A DNA stretch of 42,806 nt from Anaerolineaceae bacterium (GTDB lineage: Bacteria > Chloroflexota > Anaerolineae > Anaerolineales > Anaerolineaceae): assembly GCA_003524305.1 (NCBI GenBank), contig DQHW01000033.1, positions 73,243-116,048 of the forward strand, in the 5' to 3' direction. Shown here piece after piece: positions 1 through 9,621 of the stretch. The position numbers and the translations under genes are program-made. The notes beneath the pieces were generated by a model. It worked only from the letters and a program-made list of their open reading frames with translations. It ran no database searches and was not told the origin of the DNA. How positions within the stretch are numbered: the first letter of the stretch is position 1; every line of letters starts with the position of its first letter.

Positions 1-1714
1 CAGTTTCCGCTGCATTTGCGATTTGTTCAGGGGAGGGGTAGACAAAAGGAAGCGAGGTCCACGCGATGGAAGGATTGCCCCAATTCATCCAAAAGTTCCA
101 AATATCTTCCGAATAAGGTTTGACCAGAACGAGATCGCCCGGTTGGTATTGATTGTTGATGAATTCCTGAGATTGTTTGAAGTCCGTGCGGGATGATGAA
201 TACGCCACGTCATTGTGATAAAGAGAAACCATGCCAAAGTTGAGAAAAATAGTCAGGAAAAATGCAGCCAAAATCATCCATTGAAGTTTTCTAAACTTCA
301 AACCGACAAAAACGAGTGATATAACAATAATTGAAACAGGAATGATCCACCAAAGCGCATATGGATTTCTGAAGATTGCCAAATCCAGCGGCTGTGCAGT
401 AAATATCCAGTTGAGGCTCCAGTTCAGGACGGAAGCTTTCATGCTCCAAATAGTGGTATATTCCGAGACCGGGGGGACGGCATTCAACATGTCGAGGTAG
501 AACTGGCGGATCGGTATCAATGAACCTGCAACCTGGATGATGAATGAAAAAGCCAGCATACCAACCAAAAGCAAAGTTCCGCGGCGTTTTTTTATGAGAG
601 AATCAATGGCAGGCGCGGCAGTAAGTGCCAACAACGGAATCGCCGGTAAAACAAAGCGTAAACCCCAATTGACATGCCCAGCCCACTCGGCGCCATAGAA
701 AAGGGCTTGAAAGATCACAAGCAAGACAAGGTAGAGCCAGGCTGCCCAAGAAGACCGAAAGCGGAAGAGCAGGCTCCACAACCCAAGCAGCAGCACGGGT
801 GAGAAGATAAATATACTTTTTCCCGAACTGATGAAGGGGCCGAGCAACGCCTGCACCATACCGTTCCGTGGAATGACAAGAAACTTATTAAGCACTGAAA
901 AATAATAATTTGGGCTAAACCTTGTCAGCATGGGGATGGCCGGAATGATTAAAAACCAACACAAGATCAATCCCGTGAAGATCAGCAGCGGCACAAGCCA
1001 TTTTTTTATGCCTGGTTTTCTTTTTGATATTTCTTTCCTTTGCGGGGGGTGAAGGGCAATTTCAAGCAGCAAGATGGGCAGCGCTAATAGAACGCTATTT
1101 TTTGATAAAACCCCGGCGGTAAAAAGACCTATCAGAACGATCCACAATGTGCTGGTTTTTAATGGGTCAGAATGTTCTTGTTGGTTGGTTTGCCTGATGA
1201 GGATGGCTACATACCAGGTTGCAGTTAAAAAGAACATGGCCAACGGATCGCGAAAGAAAGTGCGCGTGTAAGGCATGGCAATGGTCCCCAAGCCGAAAAG
1301 CACCGTGACCAAAAAAATCACTTTTCTTGGATATCCCAACTTTGCTACAGACAAATAGACAATTGACGCTGTGGCAGCGGTCACCCAGATGTTCAACAAG
1401 AACATGCTCTGGATTCGTCCATCGTTCAGCAGGGTTGAAAGCAATGCCAGCACACCAGCCGCCACGGCCTGGGCAGGCTCGATATTTAAGGCCTGGTTAG
1501 ACCAAGGCTCCGGGATGGTGGCGTATTCGAAGACGCGATCATTTCCAAGCACACGAGAATTGTTGAAATCACCCTCAAAAGCAAAACTTAATGCTCTTGA
1601 AGCCAGGATGTGTTCGTCATCTATGATGAAGGTGCCGGAATAAAAAAAAGAATAAACAATGGTCAACAAGGTGAAAATAAAGATGGCGTCAAAAAAACGT
1701 GACCGAGATTTCAT
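1..1714 (-). CDS. GT-C type membrane glycosyltransferase, C-terminus cut by window edge
   Basis: The frame is open from an ATG at 1714 to the left edge of the window, so about 570 residues are present and the C-terminus is missing. The protein is very hydrophobic, with roughly ten membrane segments. After the first segment comes an acidic loop with IIDDEH (about residues 25-30), the place where GT-C enzymes such as PMT and ArnT carry their catalytic or metal-binding acidic pair. Family members transfer a sugar from a polyprenyl-phosphate donor on the outer face of the membrane; the substrate here cannot be read. The start lies 13 bases after the stop of the pyruvyltransferase-glycosyltransferase fusion, so it is probably the last visible gene of the surface-glycan operon. 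The family call is firm at the level of polytopic GT39-like membrane protein and weaker for activity. Confidence 0.75.
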   Translation of the reverse strand, partial: MKSRSRFFDAIFIFTLLTIVYSFFYSGTFIIDDEHILASRALSFAFEGDFNNSRVLGNDRVFEYATIPEPWSNQALNIEPAQAVAAGVLALLSTLLNDGRIQSMFLLNIWVTAATASIVYLSVAKLGYPRKVIFLVTVLFGLGTIAMPYTRTFFRDPLAMFFLTATWYVAILIRQTNQQEHSDPLKTSTLWIVLIGLFTAGVLSKNSVLLALPILLLEIALHPPQRKEISKRKPGIKKWLVPLLIFTGLILCWFLIIPAIPMLTRFSPNYYFSVLNKFLVIPRNGMVQALLGPFISSGKSIFIFSPVLLLGLWSLLFRFRSSWAAWLYLVLLVIFQALFYGAEWAGHVNWGLRFVLPAIPLLALTAAPAIDSLIKKRRGTLLLVGMLAFSFIIQVAGSLIPIRQFYLDMLNAVPPVSEYTTIWSMKASVLNWSLNWIFTAQPLDLAIFRNPYALWWIIPVSIIVISLVFVGLKFRKLQWMILAAFFLTIFLNFGMVSLYHNDVAYSSSRTDFKQSQEFINNQYQPGDLVLVKPYSEDIWNFWMNWGNPSIAWTSLPFVYPSPEQIANAAET

Positions 1715-1727
1715 GCCGGCAGCTCTT

Positions 1728-4700
1728 TCAATACAAGAGTTTTTTCAATAGAGGGTACAAGAATTTGAAACGTGCACATTCTGTCAACAAGTGCTTTCGC
1801 AGCAGTTTTCTTTTTGCAGAGATAAGAAACCCGGTTTCAATCATCCGGTTTTGATTCTCATTATTGCCTTTATTGGTTCCCTTAATTACCCTGGTGAAAA
1901 ATTTCTTCATCCATTGTACAGGATTGACAGGAAGACTCAAGTCGCGCGGCAAATATTGATCCAATTCGGCCTGGTAACGTACCAATTGACCTGCAAGGAT
2001 GGTATGTTTCAAGTGCTGCAATGAAAAACGGGATGGATCAACTTGATGGATGACCACGGCTTTAGGCAGGATCGCGATGGAATATCCCAGCTTATGGATC
2101 AGGCTGGCCGCAATTATCTCTTCTCCGCCGCTGTAGTCTTCTCCTCGGCGGCCGTAAGCACTTCGAAAACCACCGATTTGAAAGAGGACCTGACGGCGGG
2201 CACACCAATTCGCACCCCATGGAAATTGAGGCCATTCGGTTACCTGTGTATAAACTTTGAAATCAGTTTCAAAGTGACTCCAATACCGTTCCCAGCCAGG
2301 CTGCCAGGGCATATCGAGATGCTCAGGACGCTGCAGCAAAATGTGCCCCCCAATCAAGCCCGCTTCGGGATGTTTTTCGATGGCTTCAAGATACTTTTCA
2401 AGAAGATCGGGCTTAGCCAGGGCGTCATCATCCAAAAATAACACCCATTCACCATTAGCTTCAGAGATACCTGCATTGCGCGCATAGGATAAACCTCTTG
2501 CAGGACATTGCACCAATCGCAGACTTTGCGGGTGGTGGAAAAACTCTTTCTTGCGGTAATGTGTGACAAAAGGAATTAATTCGGAATAATCAGGATTGTT
2601 GTCTACGATAATAACTTCGTAGTCTGATTGAGGAATGGTTTGGCGGGCGATTGCCCTGATGGATAATTCCAACAACTCATTTCGGTTATAGGTGCAGATT
2701 ACCACTGATATTTTGTGTGTGGAGTGCCGCGGCTGCCAGGTTTGGTTTTCAATTCTGCGTAAAGCCAGTGAGCGGCACTTAATGTCGATAGCCTTTATCC
2801 ATTCTTCCATAACTGCACAAGATTCTGAAAGAATCTGCACATGTTGATCTACAGCCAAAGTCACTTCAAATGCAGGTCTTTCACTCCCGACATTAGACGT
2901 GAATAACGCGACTTGATATACATATTCTTGAGGCGTGGATAAAAAGGTTTCTTTCTCTTCACGTGTTAAACACATTTTTATATGGATGCATGGTATCCAT
3001 TTGATGGGCAGGACCTGGCGCAGGAAATCTGACATTTCAATGCAGATCTGACCGCGATCATGTAGATAGGCTGTAATTTGAGCCACTACCGGGTTATCAA
3101 ATTGGTCGTCTTCAAAAATCCAGACCAGGGGCATTAAATTGAAATCACGTCTTAAATCTTCAAATGCCATCAAAAATTTGCGGTCTTCTGTGATTTTCAG
3201 GGCAGCATCCTGACTGGTCAGGGAGGCGCCATGCATGCGGTATTTATAGACAGGTTCCTTGAAATCGGTATGTCTGAGTGTGAAAAGCGAATTGACCTGC
3301 ATCCAGTAATCGTAGTCTTCACGGGTGTATTGAAATGGACTGTAACCCGCCAGCAGATCAGCCACTTGTCTGCGGTACATAAAGGCACCGCCAATATAAT
3401 TATTAGGAATGATATTAAGTTCTGATGGGTCTGCAGGCAGATGGACATGTTCGCTGTGATGAGGAAATTGATATCCCTCGTACCAACCTGAATTTCTTAA
3501 CGGAGCACCTTCTTCATCAATGAGGTCCATATTTGCATAAACCATATGCCAGGAAGGATGCCGGTGCAAACAGGCGACCATTTTCTCGACGAAATGAGGC
3601 GTCAGCAGATTATCGTCGCTCGTCCATGTAAAAAACTCGCCGCGGGCGGAGGCAAAGCCGGTGTTTAATGCGCCCGGCAGTTTCAAGTTGGACTGCCTCA
3701 TCACTCGAATTCGATTATCTTTTTGCTCAAATTCGCGCAATATAGAAGGGGTTGCGTCTGATGAGCCATCATCCACGATGATCAATTCAAAATTGGTGTA
3801 GGTTTGATCTAATACACTTTTGATTGCCGCCGAAACATAGCGTTCACCATTGTGTACAGGCAGGACGATTGAAACAAGCCCGGGGGTTGAGGTTGATGCC
3901 AACTTGAAGACCTTTTGCGGATAGAGTTGATGTCTTTTTAGTTGATAGTTTCGAAAGGTATACGTAGCCCATGAAAGTTTCGGATCCAGTTTGCGTTTTA
4001 CACCTCTCGCTGCTTTTTGTAAGAATTGCCGGTTTTTTCGCGGTTTTTTCTGAAAGAGTGCTTTTATAAACGCTTCGCGTTTGGAGTCTTTGGGGATAAA
4101 GACCAAGCGCAACTGCCAAAGCTTAAAGAGCAGCTTCCATCCGCGGCTGGATTTTATGCTGTCAAGTTCTTTTAAATTGTGTGACAGTTCGGCTTGCTTT
4201 TGGTTGAGTTGGTTGATTGTATTGGCGTGTTTGATATTAATTTGATTAAGACTTTTGTGACTTTCACTGAATTTTTGCTCAAGTGAAGAATACTTATCAT
4301 TAAGAACAGTCATTTCAGCATCTGATTTCTGTTGATGTGCTATAAATTCGTTTTGGAGTGCTGCATATTGGCTGCTGATCTCATTTTTTTGAGTCAAGAG
4401 GGTTTTTGAGTGTTGTGCCATTGACTGGTTGTTTGCTTGAAGCTCGAGGATTTGTTTTTGGGCAATATCGAGGCCAGTGGAGAGGATTAGTGCCGCTTGC
4501 GCCAAAACAGCGGAGGTCTCAGGTTGAATGGGTAAATTGGGCGTTTCGGATTGAAGCAGATTAACAGCCAATTCATGGTTTTTTTGTGCAAGGTGTGCTA
4601 ACCGCCTGGTTTGTTTTTGGATGAGACTCGAAAACTTAGGCCGGTTCAGTCTGTTTTGTTCAAGTAACTTAATAAGGGACGCGGATTTTATATCACCGAC

Positions 4701-5711
4701 AACTATAAGGTTGTTTTCGATACCAAATTGGTCAAGGAGCATCTCAACTTTTGGGTCGTAATTGATTCCAATTATCGGAATGTGATTCATCAAAGCCAGA
4801 ATAATGGAATGCAAGCGCATGCCGAGAAAAAGGTCACATTGAGAAACAGTCGCTAAACGGTCAGAATTACTGGCATTCCTGGGCGTAATGCTTGTTCTGG
4901 CTTTGTTATTGAGCGCTTTTTGAATGTTTTTTGCCAATGCAAAATCATCGAGGAATTCGTCTTCATTATTCTGAAGCGGGATGAATTGAACCCTGCCGTC
5001 CGGGTGGGCATCCAAAAAGTGGTCCAGGGTTAGGGCAATCTCATGCTGCCATTTTGAAGCATCCACACCTACGTCCCAATGACGTAATGAAACGCCCAAA
5101 ACGGGACTCTCATTTCGACCGGGTAAAATGGCCGGTGCGATGTTTGGAAGCGCAAAGACAGCATCCGCGGTGAGGGTAATTTTATGTGCAGGAATGCCCA
5201 GTGAAATCAAAAGCTGTTGCGAAGCGCTATCCCTTACGCTGATCGCAATTGCCTGGCTTGCAATGGCTCGCATCAAAGACCTGGCTTGATCGCTAAAAAG
5301 CGGACCCACACCGATGGCTGACAGCATTAACTTCTTTTGATGAATGGATGCCAGCAGCGCCACGCTAGCATAGAATGAAAAACCCGAGTGGGCTGATGTG
5401 AAAATGGTACCCGGTTCCACCCCCCAATAATCGTGGAACAATCCGCCCCCGCCGAGGATTACCAGGTCACACGTGCTGACAGCCTGCACAATACCTGCAT
5501 AATCCTCCCAAGCGATGGATTTGACCCGGTGTGTTTTGCTTGTTGATTTGGGATTGCCCGAGAGAACTACAATTGAAAGGTCATTTTGTTGTGCCCAAAG
5601 CCCATTGATCATCGAGACGAGGATCAATTCATCACCCAGGTTGCCAAAGCCAAAGTAACCGGCGATGACGATGGTTTTAGGTTTTTCCAACGGACTTTCC
5701 GGCTTCAACAT
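1728..5711 (-). CDS. CsaB-like polysaccharide pyruvyltransferase fused to a coiled coil and two GT2 glycosyltransferases
   Basis: This is a protein of about 1327 residues with four parts. Residues about 15-380 match polysaccharide pyruvyltransferases of the CsaB family (GYFGFGNLGDE near the N-terminus, GGGGLFHD near 90, GMRLHS near 295). Residues about 400-520 are Gln/Lys/Glu-rich and look like coiled coil. Residues about 610-830 are a GT2 domain (SIVLPVHNGERYV, VDDGSSDATP, acidic TSDDN). Residues about 1000-1250 are a second GT2 domain (SVVICTYNRNELL, LFLDDDALAKPDL). CsaB homologues attach ketal pyruvate to cell-wall glycans; GT2 domains use nucleotide sugars in the cytoplasm. The ATG at 5711 is chosen over an upstream TTG at 5726 because GAGG precedes it at good spacing. 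It overlaps the exporter ATPase gene by 35 bases. The triple fusion is unusual. Confidence 0.88.
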   Translation of the reverse strand: MLKPESPLEKPKTIVIAGYFGFGNLGDELILVSMINGLWAQQNDLSIVVLSGNPKSTSKTHRVKSIAWEDYAGIVQAVSTCDLVILGGGGLFHDYWGVEPGTIFTSAHSGFSFYASVALLASIHQKKLMLSAIGVGPLFSDQARSLMRAIASQAIAISVRDSASQQLLISLGIPAHKITLTADAVFALPNIAPAILPGRNESPVLGVSLRHWDVGVDASKWQHEIALTLDHFLDAHPDGRVQFIPLQNNEDEFLDDFALAKNIQKALNNKARTSITPRNASNSDRLATVSQCDLFLGMRLHSIILALMNHIPIIGINYDPKVEMLLDQFGIENNLIVVGDIKSASLIKLLEQNRLNRPKFSSLIQKQTRRLAHLAQKNHELAVNLLQSETPNLPIQPETSAVLAQAALILSTGLDIAQKQILELQANNQSMAQHSKTLLTQKNEISSQYAALQNEFIAHQQKSDAEMTVLNDKYSSLEQKFSESHKSLNQINIKHANTINQLNQKQAELSHNLKELDSIKSSRGWKLLFKLWQLRLVFIPKDSKREAFIKALFQKKPRKNRQFLQKAARGVKRKLDPKLSWATYTFRNYQLKRHQLYPQKVFKLASTSTPGLVSIVLPVHNGERYVSAAIKSVLDQTYTNFELIIVDDGSSDATPSILREFEQKDNRIRVMRQSNLKLPGALNTGFASARGEFFTWTSDDNLLTPHFVEKMVACLHRHPSWHMVYANMDLIDEEGAPLRNSGWYEGYQFPHHSEHVHLPADPSELNIIPNNYIGGAFMYRRQVADLLAGYSPFQYTREDYDYWMQVNSLFTLRHTDFKEPVYKYRMHGASLTSQDAALKITEDRKFLMAFEDLRRDFNLMPLVWIFEDDQFDNPVVAQITAYLHDRGQICIEMSDFLRQVLPIKWIPCIHIKMCLTREEKETFLSTPQEYVYQVALFTSNVGSERPAFEVTLAVDQHVQILSESCAVMEEWIKAIDIKCRSLALRRIENQTWQPRHSTHKISVVICTYNRNELLELSIRAIARQTIPQSDYEVIIVDNNPDYSELIPFVTHYRKKEFFHHPQSLRLVQCPARGLSYARNAGISEANGEWVLFLDDDALAKPDLLEKYLEAIEKHPEAGLIGGHILLQRPEHLDMPWQPGWERYWSHFETDFKVYTQVTEWPQFPWGANWCARRQVLFQIGGFRSAYGRRGEDYSGGEEIIAASLIHKLGYSIAILPKAVVIHQVDPSRFSLQHLKHTILAGQLVRYQAELDQYLPRDLSLPVNPVQWMKKFFTRVIKGTNKGNNENQNRMIETGFLISAKRKLLRKHLLTECARFKFLYPLLKKLLY

Positions 5712-6471
5712 TTTTGATATCCTCAAGATACCTCTGGATCACTTCTTGGGGTATTCCGATTGATTTCAATTTGCCGTAGTCAATCCATGCCACGCGGTCG
5801 CATTTTTCTTGAATTGTACTAAGATTATGCGACACCATGATGACGGTTGATCCATTTTGTTTAAATTCAGCCAATCGGGCATCACATTTGGTTTTAAATT
5901 CCTCGTCGCCGACGGCTAAAATCTCGTCAAGGATCAAGATTTCTGCCTGCCACGCGGTGGCAATTGCAAAACCGAGCCTGGCAACCATGCCGGTTGAGTA
6001 AGTGCGCAGCGGGGCATCGATATACCCGTGAACTTCAGCAAATTCAATTATTTGCGGCAGTTTAGCGATGATCTCTTTTTGAGAGTGACCCAGGAGTGCT
6101 GCGTTGAGAAAGATATTTTCGCGGCCGGTGAGTTCAGGGTGAAACCCTGCACCCAGCTCCAACAGGGGGACGACCTTGCCGTTCAAGATAACCCTGCCGT
6201 TGGTGGGTGAAATCACCCGCGCAATGACTTTCAACAGTGTACTCTTGCCCGCACCGTTTCTTCCAACGATGCCGAATGTTTCTCCGTGCTGGATGGAGAG
6301 ACTTACTTCATTCAACGCCCAAAAATCCGTCATGTGAACGTTGTTTTTCAGAAACTGGATGGTAAATTCTTTGAATGACTTGATCTGTTCCACCGGAGAA
6401 CGATAGCGAACAGCGATGTTCTCCAATGTAACACTGAATTCGGGGTGGGAGGTTATTTCACGATTTGTCAT
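5677..6471 (-). CDS. ABC transporter ATPase for surface-glycan export (Wzt/TagH type)
   Basis: The 264-residue ATPase has Walker A GRNGAGKST (near residue 74), a degenerate signature YSTGM and Walker B LILDEILAVGDEEF, the set typical of the Wzt/RfbB/TagH polysaccharide-export subfamily. It would power flipping of a lipid-linked glycan made in the cytoplasm. The ATPase domain fills almost the whole protein. The C-terminal carbohydrate-recognition domain found in long Wzt proteins such as that of the E. coli O9a system is absent, so termination cues would have to come from elsewhere. Its ATG overlaps the permease stop (ATGA), and its 3' end overlaps the next gene by 35 bases. The family is clear; the glycan is unknown. 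Confidence 0.92.
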   Translation of the reverse strand: MTNREITSHPEFSVTLENIAVRYRSPVEQIKSFKEFTIQFLKNNVHMTDFWALNEVSLSIQHGETFGIVGRNGAGKSTLLKVIARVISPTNGRVILNGKVVPLLELGAGFHPELTGRENIFLNAALLGHSQKEIIAKLPQIIEFAEVHGYIDAPLRTYSTGMVARLGFAIATAWQAEILILDEILAVGDEEFKTKCDARLAEFKQNGSTVIMVSHNLSTIQEKCDRVAWIDYGKLKSIGIPQEVIQRYLEDIKNVEAGKSVGKT

Positions 6472-7307
6472 GTTCGGTAGGTTAGCTCATTGGCTTTCCA
6501 TGAGAATATCAACCAACCAGTCACCAGGGTGAACAGAGCAATCAAAGTGCCGATGATCACAATGTTGCCAGAGGGGATGATTCCGTCGTAAATTGGCTGC
6601 CGTATCAATTCAACAAAGTAATAAAGCGGATTCAGCGGAAAGACCCATTTGCTGATCACTTCAGGAACGATCTCCTTGGGATAAATGATGGGTGTCAGGT
6701 ACATCCAGGCGGTCAATGCGACCTGGATCATTTCAACAACATCTGGAAAGTAGATGGCCAGGGTCGAAAAAAGCAGCGAAAGTCCAAGGGTAAACATGGC
6801 GAACAGCAAAATGGAAACCGGAAGAAAAAGCAAGGATAAATGAAATGGAAAAGAAAGCACAAGCATGATCACTGCCAATGGGATCAAAGAGATGAGAAAA
6901 TTGACCAACCCTGTGCCAAGGGCGGATATGGTGAAGGTGGTGCGGGGGATGTAGATGCGGTGAAGGATTGCGCCTCCCCAAACATTTTGGTTCAATGCCG
7001 CAAACAGGGTTTGTGAGAAAAAGGTCCAGCCGATCAAACCGCTGAGCAAATAAACCGGATAGCTTTCAAGTGAATGAAACAAACGCGAAAAGACCAGGGC
7101 CAGGATCAACATGGTTCCAAATGGATTCAACATGGTCCAGGCAATGCCGAGAACAGAACGTTTGTAACGCGAAATAATATCGCGATTGACCAGTTGTAAG
7201 ATCAATCCGCGGTATTTCAGCGCCCCTTTGAGTTCTTCCAAAGGCAGAGGATCGCGGTGGGCGCTGTCGTAAGATTCAGAAACAGATTCGGGTAAGTTGG
7301 TTTCCAT
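6468..7307 (-). CDS. ABC-2 type permease for surface-glycan export (Wzm/TagG type)
   Basis: This 279-residue inner-membrane protein has about six hydrophobic segments. It carries features of the ABC-2 polysaccharide-export permeases: an N-terminal cytoplasmic stretch with NRDIISRYKRSVLGIAW and a C-terminal LNPLYYFVELIRQPIYDG. It should form the membrane channel for the adjacent ATPase. Its ATG shares one base with the stop of the upstream GT2 gene (TAATG), and its stop overlaps the ATPase start by four bases, so translational coupling through the operon is likely. The wzm/tagG family is confident. Whether the cargo is teichoic-acid-like, O-antigen-like or another secondary wall polymer cannot be told from the permease. 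Confidence 0.92.
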   Translation of the reverse strand: METNLPESVSESYDSAHRDPLPLEELKGALKYRGLILQLVNRDIISRYKRSVLGIAWTMLNPFGTMLILALVFSRLFHSLESYPVYLLSGLIGWTFFSQTLFAALNQNVWGGAILHRIYIPRTTFTISALGTGLVNFLISLIPLAVIMLVLSFPFHLSLLFLPVSILLFAMFTLGLSLLFSTLAIYFPDVVEMIQVALTAWMYLTPIIYPKEIVPEVISKWVFPLNPLYYFVELIRQPIYDGIIPSGNIVIIGTLIALFTLVTGWLIFSWKANELTYRT

Positions 7308-8419
7308 TAATCTTGAACTCGATCACTCTCAACTTGAGTATCACCGGCTTTAGTCTCTCTTGCGCGCAGCCAGTTTTTTGATTTAAAAGATAACACAATA
7401 CCCCTAATCCACATCATAAAAAATGCAGGTAAATGGAGCATTGATTTTAAAAAGTGACCCGGGTGAGGCAGCAACGTTATGCCAATAATAATGGCCAACA
7501 GATCAAGCGCCACCAAACAAAAGCAAATCGAGGCAATAACAAAATGCGGAAATGAAACCAGGCCAAGCAATGTAAGAATAAAAATCTTAAGCCATCTTGG
7601 TTTTAAATATATTGACCCAAACATAGACCATCCATCAGGTCCGCGAAGGATAAGGCTAAGCACGGTGCGTTTGAAAACCCATAATGAACTCCATTGGCCG
7701 CGGAACCAGCGGGCGCGTTGACGTGTGCCTGCGTTTTGATCCACCGGCTTTGGATCATAGATCACGGGTGAACGGAGTGCATGGATTTTCACTTTTCCTT
7801 CGACGAGCAAAAGACTGAGGGCAATGTCTTCGACATTGGTTTGCAGTTTGGGAACAAATTTGATCAGCACATCGGATTTGAACACCATACCCGTTCCGCG
7901 TAAACGTACGGATAATCCAAGCAGAGACCGGAGCCGCTGGAATACATTCTGTTCAATGATCTCAGAGAGTGCGCTCAAAGATGATATGGGAGAGCCTTCA
8001 AACTCTGATGGAACAAGCTGGCACTGGAGTGCCTGGTTTGTTTTATTCATGTTTCTGTGCAATGCCAATGAGAAATTTTCTGAGACAATGCTGTCTGCAT
8101 CCAGGATGACAACATAGTCATATGATCCAATCAGTTCTGCATGGTGATCGACCATCCAAATCAGAGCGGCACTCTTGCCAGGACAAGATCTATCCTCCCT
8201 GACGAGCACTATTGCATCAGTATCTTTTGCTATATCAGCGGTTGCATCATCACAATTATCTGCAACCACAATCAGCATATCATCGGGCAGCATGGCTTTT
8301 TGGAGGTTGAGAATCGTCTTTTGGATGACCGCCTCTTCATTGCAAGCCAGGACCAAATAGACAAGTTTGATGAAATCTCCCTGAGATTCAGACAGGTTTC
8401 GGGTCGGGTTGGCCGTCAT
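7307..8419 (-). CDS. Membrane-bound processive-type GT2 glycosyltransferase
   Basis: The protein is 370 residues. An N-terminal GT2 domain has VVADNCDDATADIA, the metal-binding DAD in VILDADSIV and the QxxRW motif (QRARWFRGQW) that marks cellulose-, chitin- and hyaluronan-synthase-like enzymes. Three or four hydrophobic segments follow at the C-terminus. The reading frame stays open to 8599, but the first 60 codons lie inside the GT4 gene. The ATG at 8419 makes a four-base ATGA overlap with the GT4 stop, which is the usual coupled start, so it is preferred. The enzyme probably builds or extends the exported glycan on the cytoplasmic face. Donor and acceptor are unknown. Confidence 0.87.
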   Translation of the reverse strand: MTANPTRNLSESQGDFIKLVYLVLACNEEAVIQKTILNLQKAMLPDDMLIVVADNCDDATADIAKDTDAIVLVREDRSCPGKSAALIWMVDHHAELIGSYDYVVILDADSIVSENFSLALHRNMNKTNQALQCQLVPSEFEGSPISSLSALSEIIEQNVFQRLRSLLGLSVRLRGTGMVFKSDVLIKFVPKLQTNVEDIALSLLLVEGKVKIHALRSPVIYDPKPVDQNAGTRQRARWFRGQWSSLWVFKRTVLSLILRGPDGWSMFGSIYLKPRWLKIFILTLLGLVSFPHFVIASICFCLVALDLLAIIIGITLLPHPGHFLKSMLHLPAFFMMWIRGIVLSFKSKNWLRARETKAGDTQVESDRVQD

Positions 8420-9573
8420 GATACGATTAATTCCGGCAGGGAGGGTTGGTAATGTCCGCAGTTCACACAGTGGAAGCCATCTGCCAGGGGGATTAGTGTG
8501 CCGGCGCATTTTGAACAAGGTGTAAAAGTGCTGAAAGTTCCAGCTTGTGAGAGTACCCAATCCCAATGTCCCTGCCAGGCTTTGGCAATGGTGCGCCATG
8601 AGAATGGAGTATGTACGGCGTTTTCACGCACGTAACCTAAGAAGTCGGGTTGTTTGATCAAGTCAAGAATCAATTGAGCAGATTTCTCGTGAGTGTGGAT
8701 GGCTGTATGAACGCCGTCTATAAGGAATCCGTTATAACCGTGGCGGATGACTTCAGGGTAAGCGCCTACCCGGCTGGCGAGCACAATACATCCAGCCCGC
8801 ATGGATTCACACACCGCAAGTCCGAAACCTTCCTGGATCGCTTGCAGGTTGAGGCTGAAGCTCATTTTCTGCAGCAGAGGGATGAGTTTTTTTTGACCTA
8901 CCATTCCATAGTCAATCAATCCAGGCTGACCGGGGATGGAGGTTTCGGCGTCTCCCCATAAGCCGTAACCGCCGAAAACATGAAGGTTGAAACGAGGTTC
9001 GCTCTTGCGCAGAATCCGCAGAATGGACAAGGCTTCATCCAGCCCCTTCTCGGGATGTCCAAAATAAACGAGCGCGTAGGGATCACGAGAGGAATGAGGT
9101 TTGAAGTAAGATTCTTCGACCCCTCTATATGCTATAAATGTGTGAGATTGATCCAATTGAGTTTGTCGGCTAAAATTCTCTTTTACAAAATTACTAGGAA
9201 AGTAAGCATAATCAAAATCCTGATAATCCACGTGATGCGGCAGGGGAACTCCGTGCAGCATCAAGATTTTCAAGCGTGCTTTGATTTGAAGGTTCTGCAA
9301 TCCACCCAGATCGAATTCGCCTCCACTGGTGGAGGCGATAAAAACATCCGAGTCTATGGCAAGGCATTGCGAGTGGTGGATATAGTTCACCCCATTGATC
9401 TTCTTGTTGTGTGGGCAGTTAACATACAAAGTCACTTCGTGACCCAAACCTGCCAAAGCGTGTGCCAACCTGACTCGCGATGTGATACCTCCACCCACAC
9501 CTTTTTGATCAAGAGTGTGGATATCATACAAGATGTGCGAGTCAGGACAGTACAAAGAAATCTTGTATTTCAT
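8416..9573 (-). CDS. GT4 family glycosyltransferase with C-terminal zinc ribbon
   Basis: The protein is 385 residues. It has a GT-B fold of the GT4 kind: a GVGGGITSRVRLAHAL glycine-rich N-terminus, a central VYFGHPEKGLDEAL segment, and a C-terminal donor site with QEGFGLAVCESMRAGC (the E-x7-E motif) and VLASRVGAYPEV. After the normal end of the fold comes a short tail (residues 353-385) with CSKC and CVNC separated by 12 residues, a classic zinc-ribbon spacing that is not part of standard GT4 enzymes. It appears to be the first gene of the glycan operon. The ATG at 9573 has only a weak GGAT-type ribosome site. The tail could bind a partner or sense zinc or redox state. Confidence 0.87.
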   Translation of the reverse strand: MKYKISLYCPDSHILYDIHTLDQKGVGGGITSRVRLAHALAGLGHEVTLYVNCPHNKKINGVNYIHHSQCLAIDSDVFIASTSGGEFDLGGLQNLQIKARLKILMLHGVPLPHHVDYQDFDYAYFPSNFVKENFSRQTQLDQSHTFIAYRGVEESYFKPHSSRDPYALVYFGHPEKGLDEALSILRILRKSEPRFNLHVFGGYGLWGDAETSIPGQPGLIDYGMVGQKKLIPLLQKMSFSLNLQAIQEGFGLAVCESMRAGCIVLASRVGAYPEVIRHGYNGFLIDGVHTAIHTHEKSAQLILDLIKQPDFLGYVRENAVHTPFSWRTIAKAWQGHWDWVLSQAGTFSTFTPCSKCAGTLIPLADGFHCVNCGHYQPSLPELIVS

Positions 9574-9621
9574 TTATGAAGGTATCCAACGGTGTTTAAT
9601 TTGGTAATCCGATTAATAGGC

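Noticed and set aside
1074..1643. Two plus-strand frames at the left end of the window
   Set aside because: They are antisense shadows of the membrane glycosyltransferase, which is continuous on the minus strand with clear hydrophobic segments.
8420..8599. A 60-codon N-terminal extension of the processive-type GT2 gene
   Set aside because: It lies wholly inside the GT4 coding sequence in another frame; the ATG at 8419 forms an ATGA overlap with the GT4 stop.
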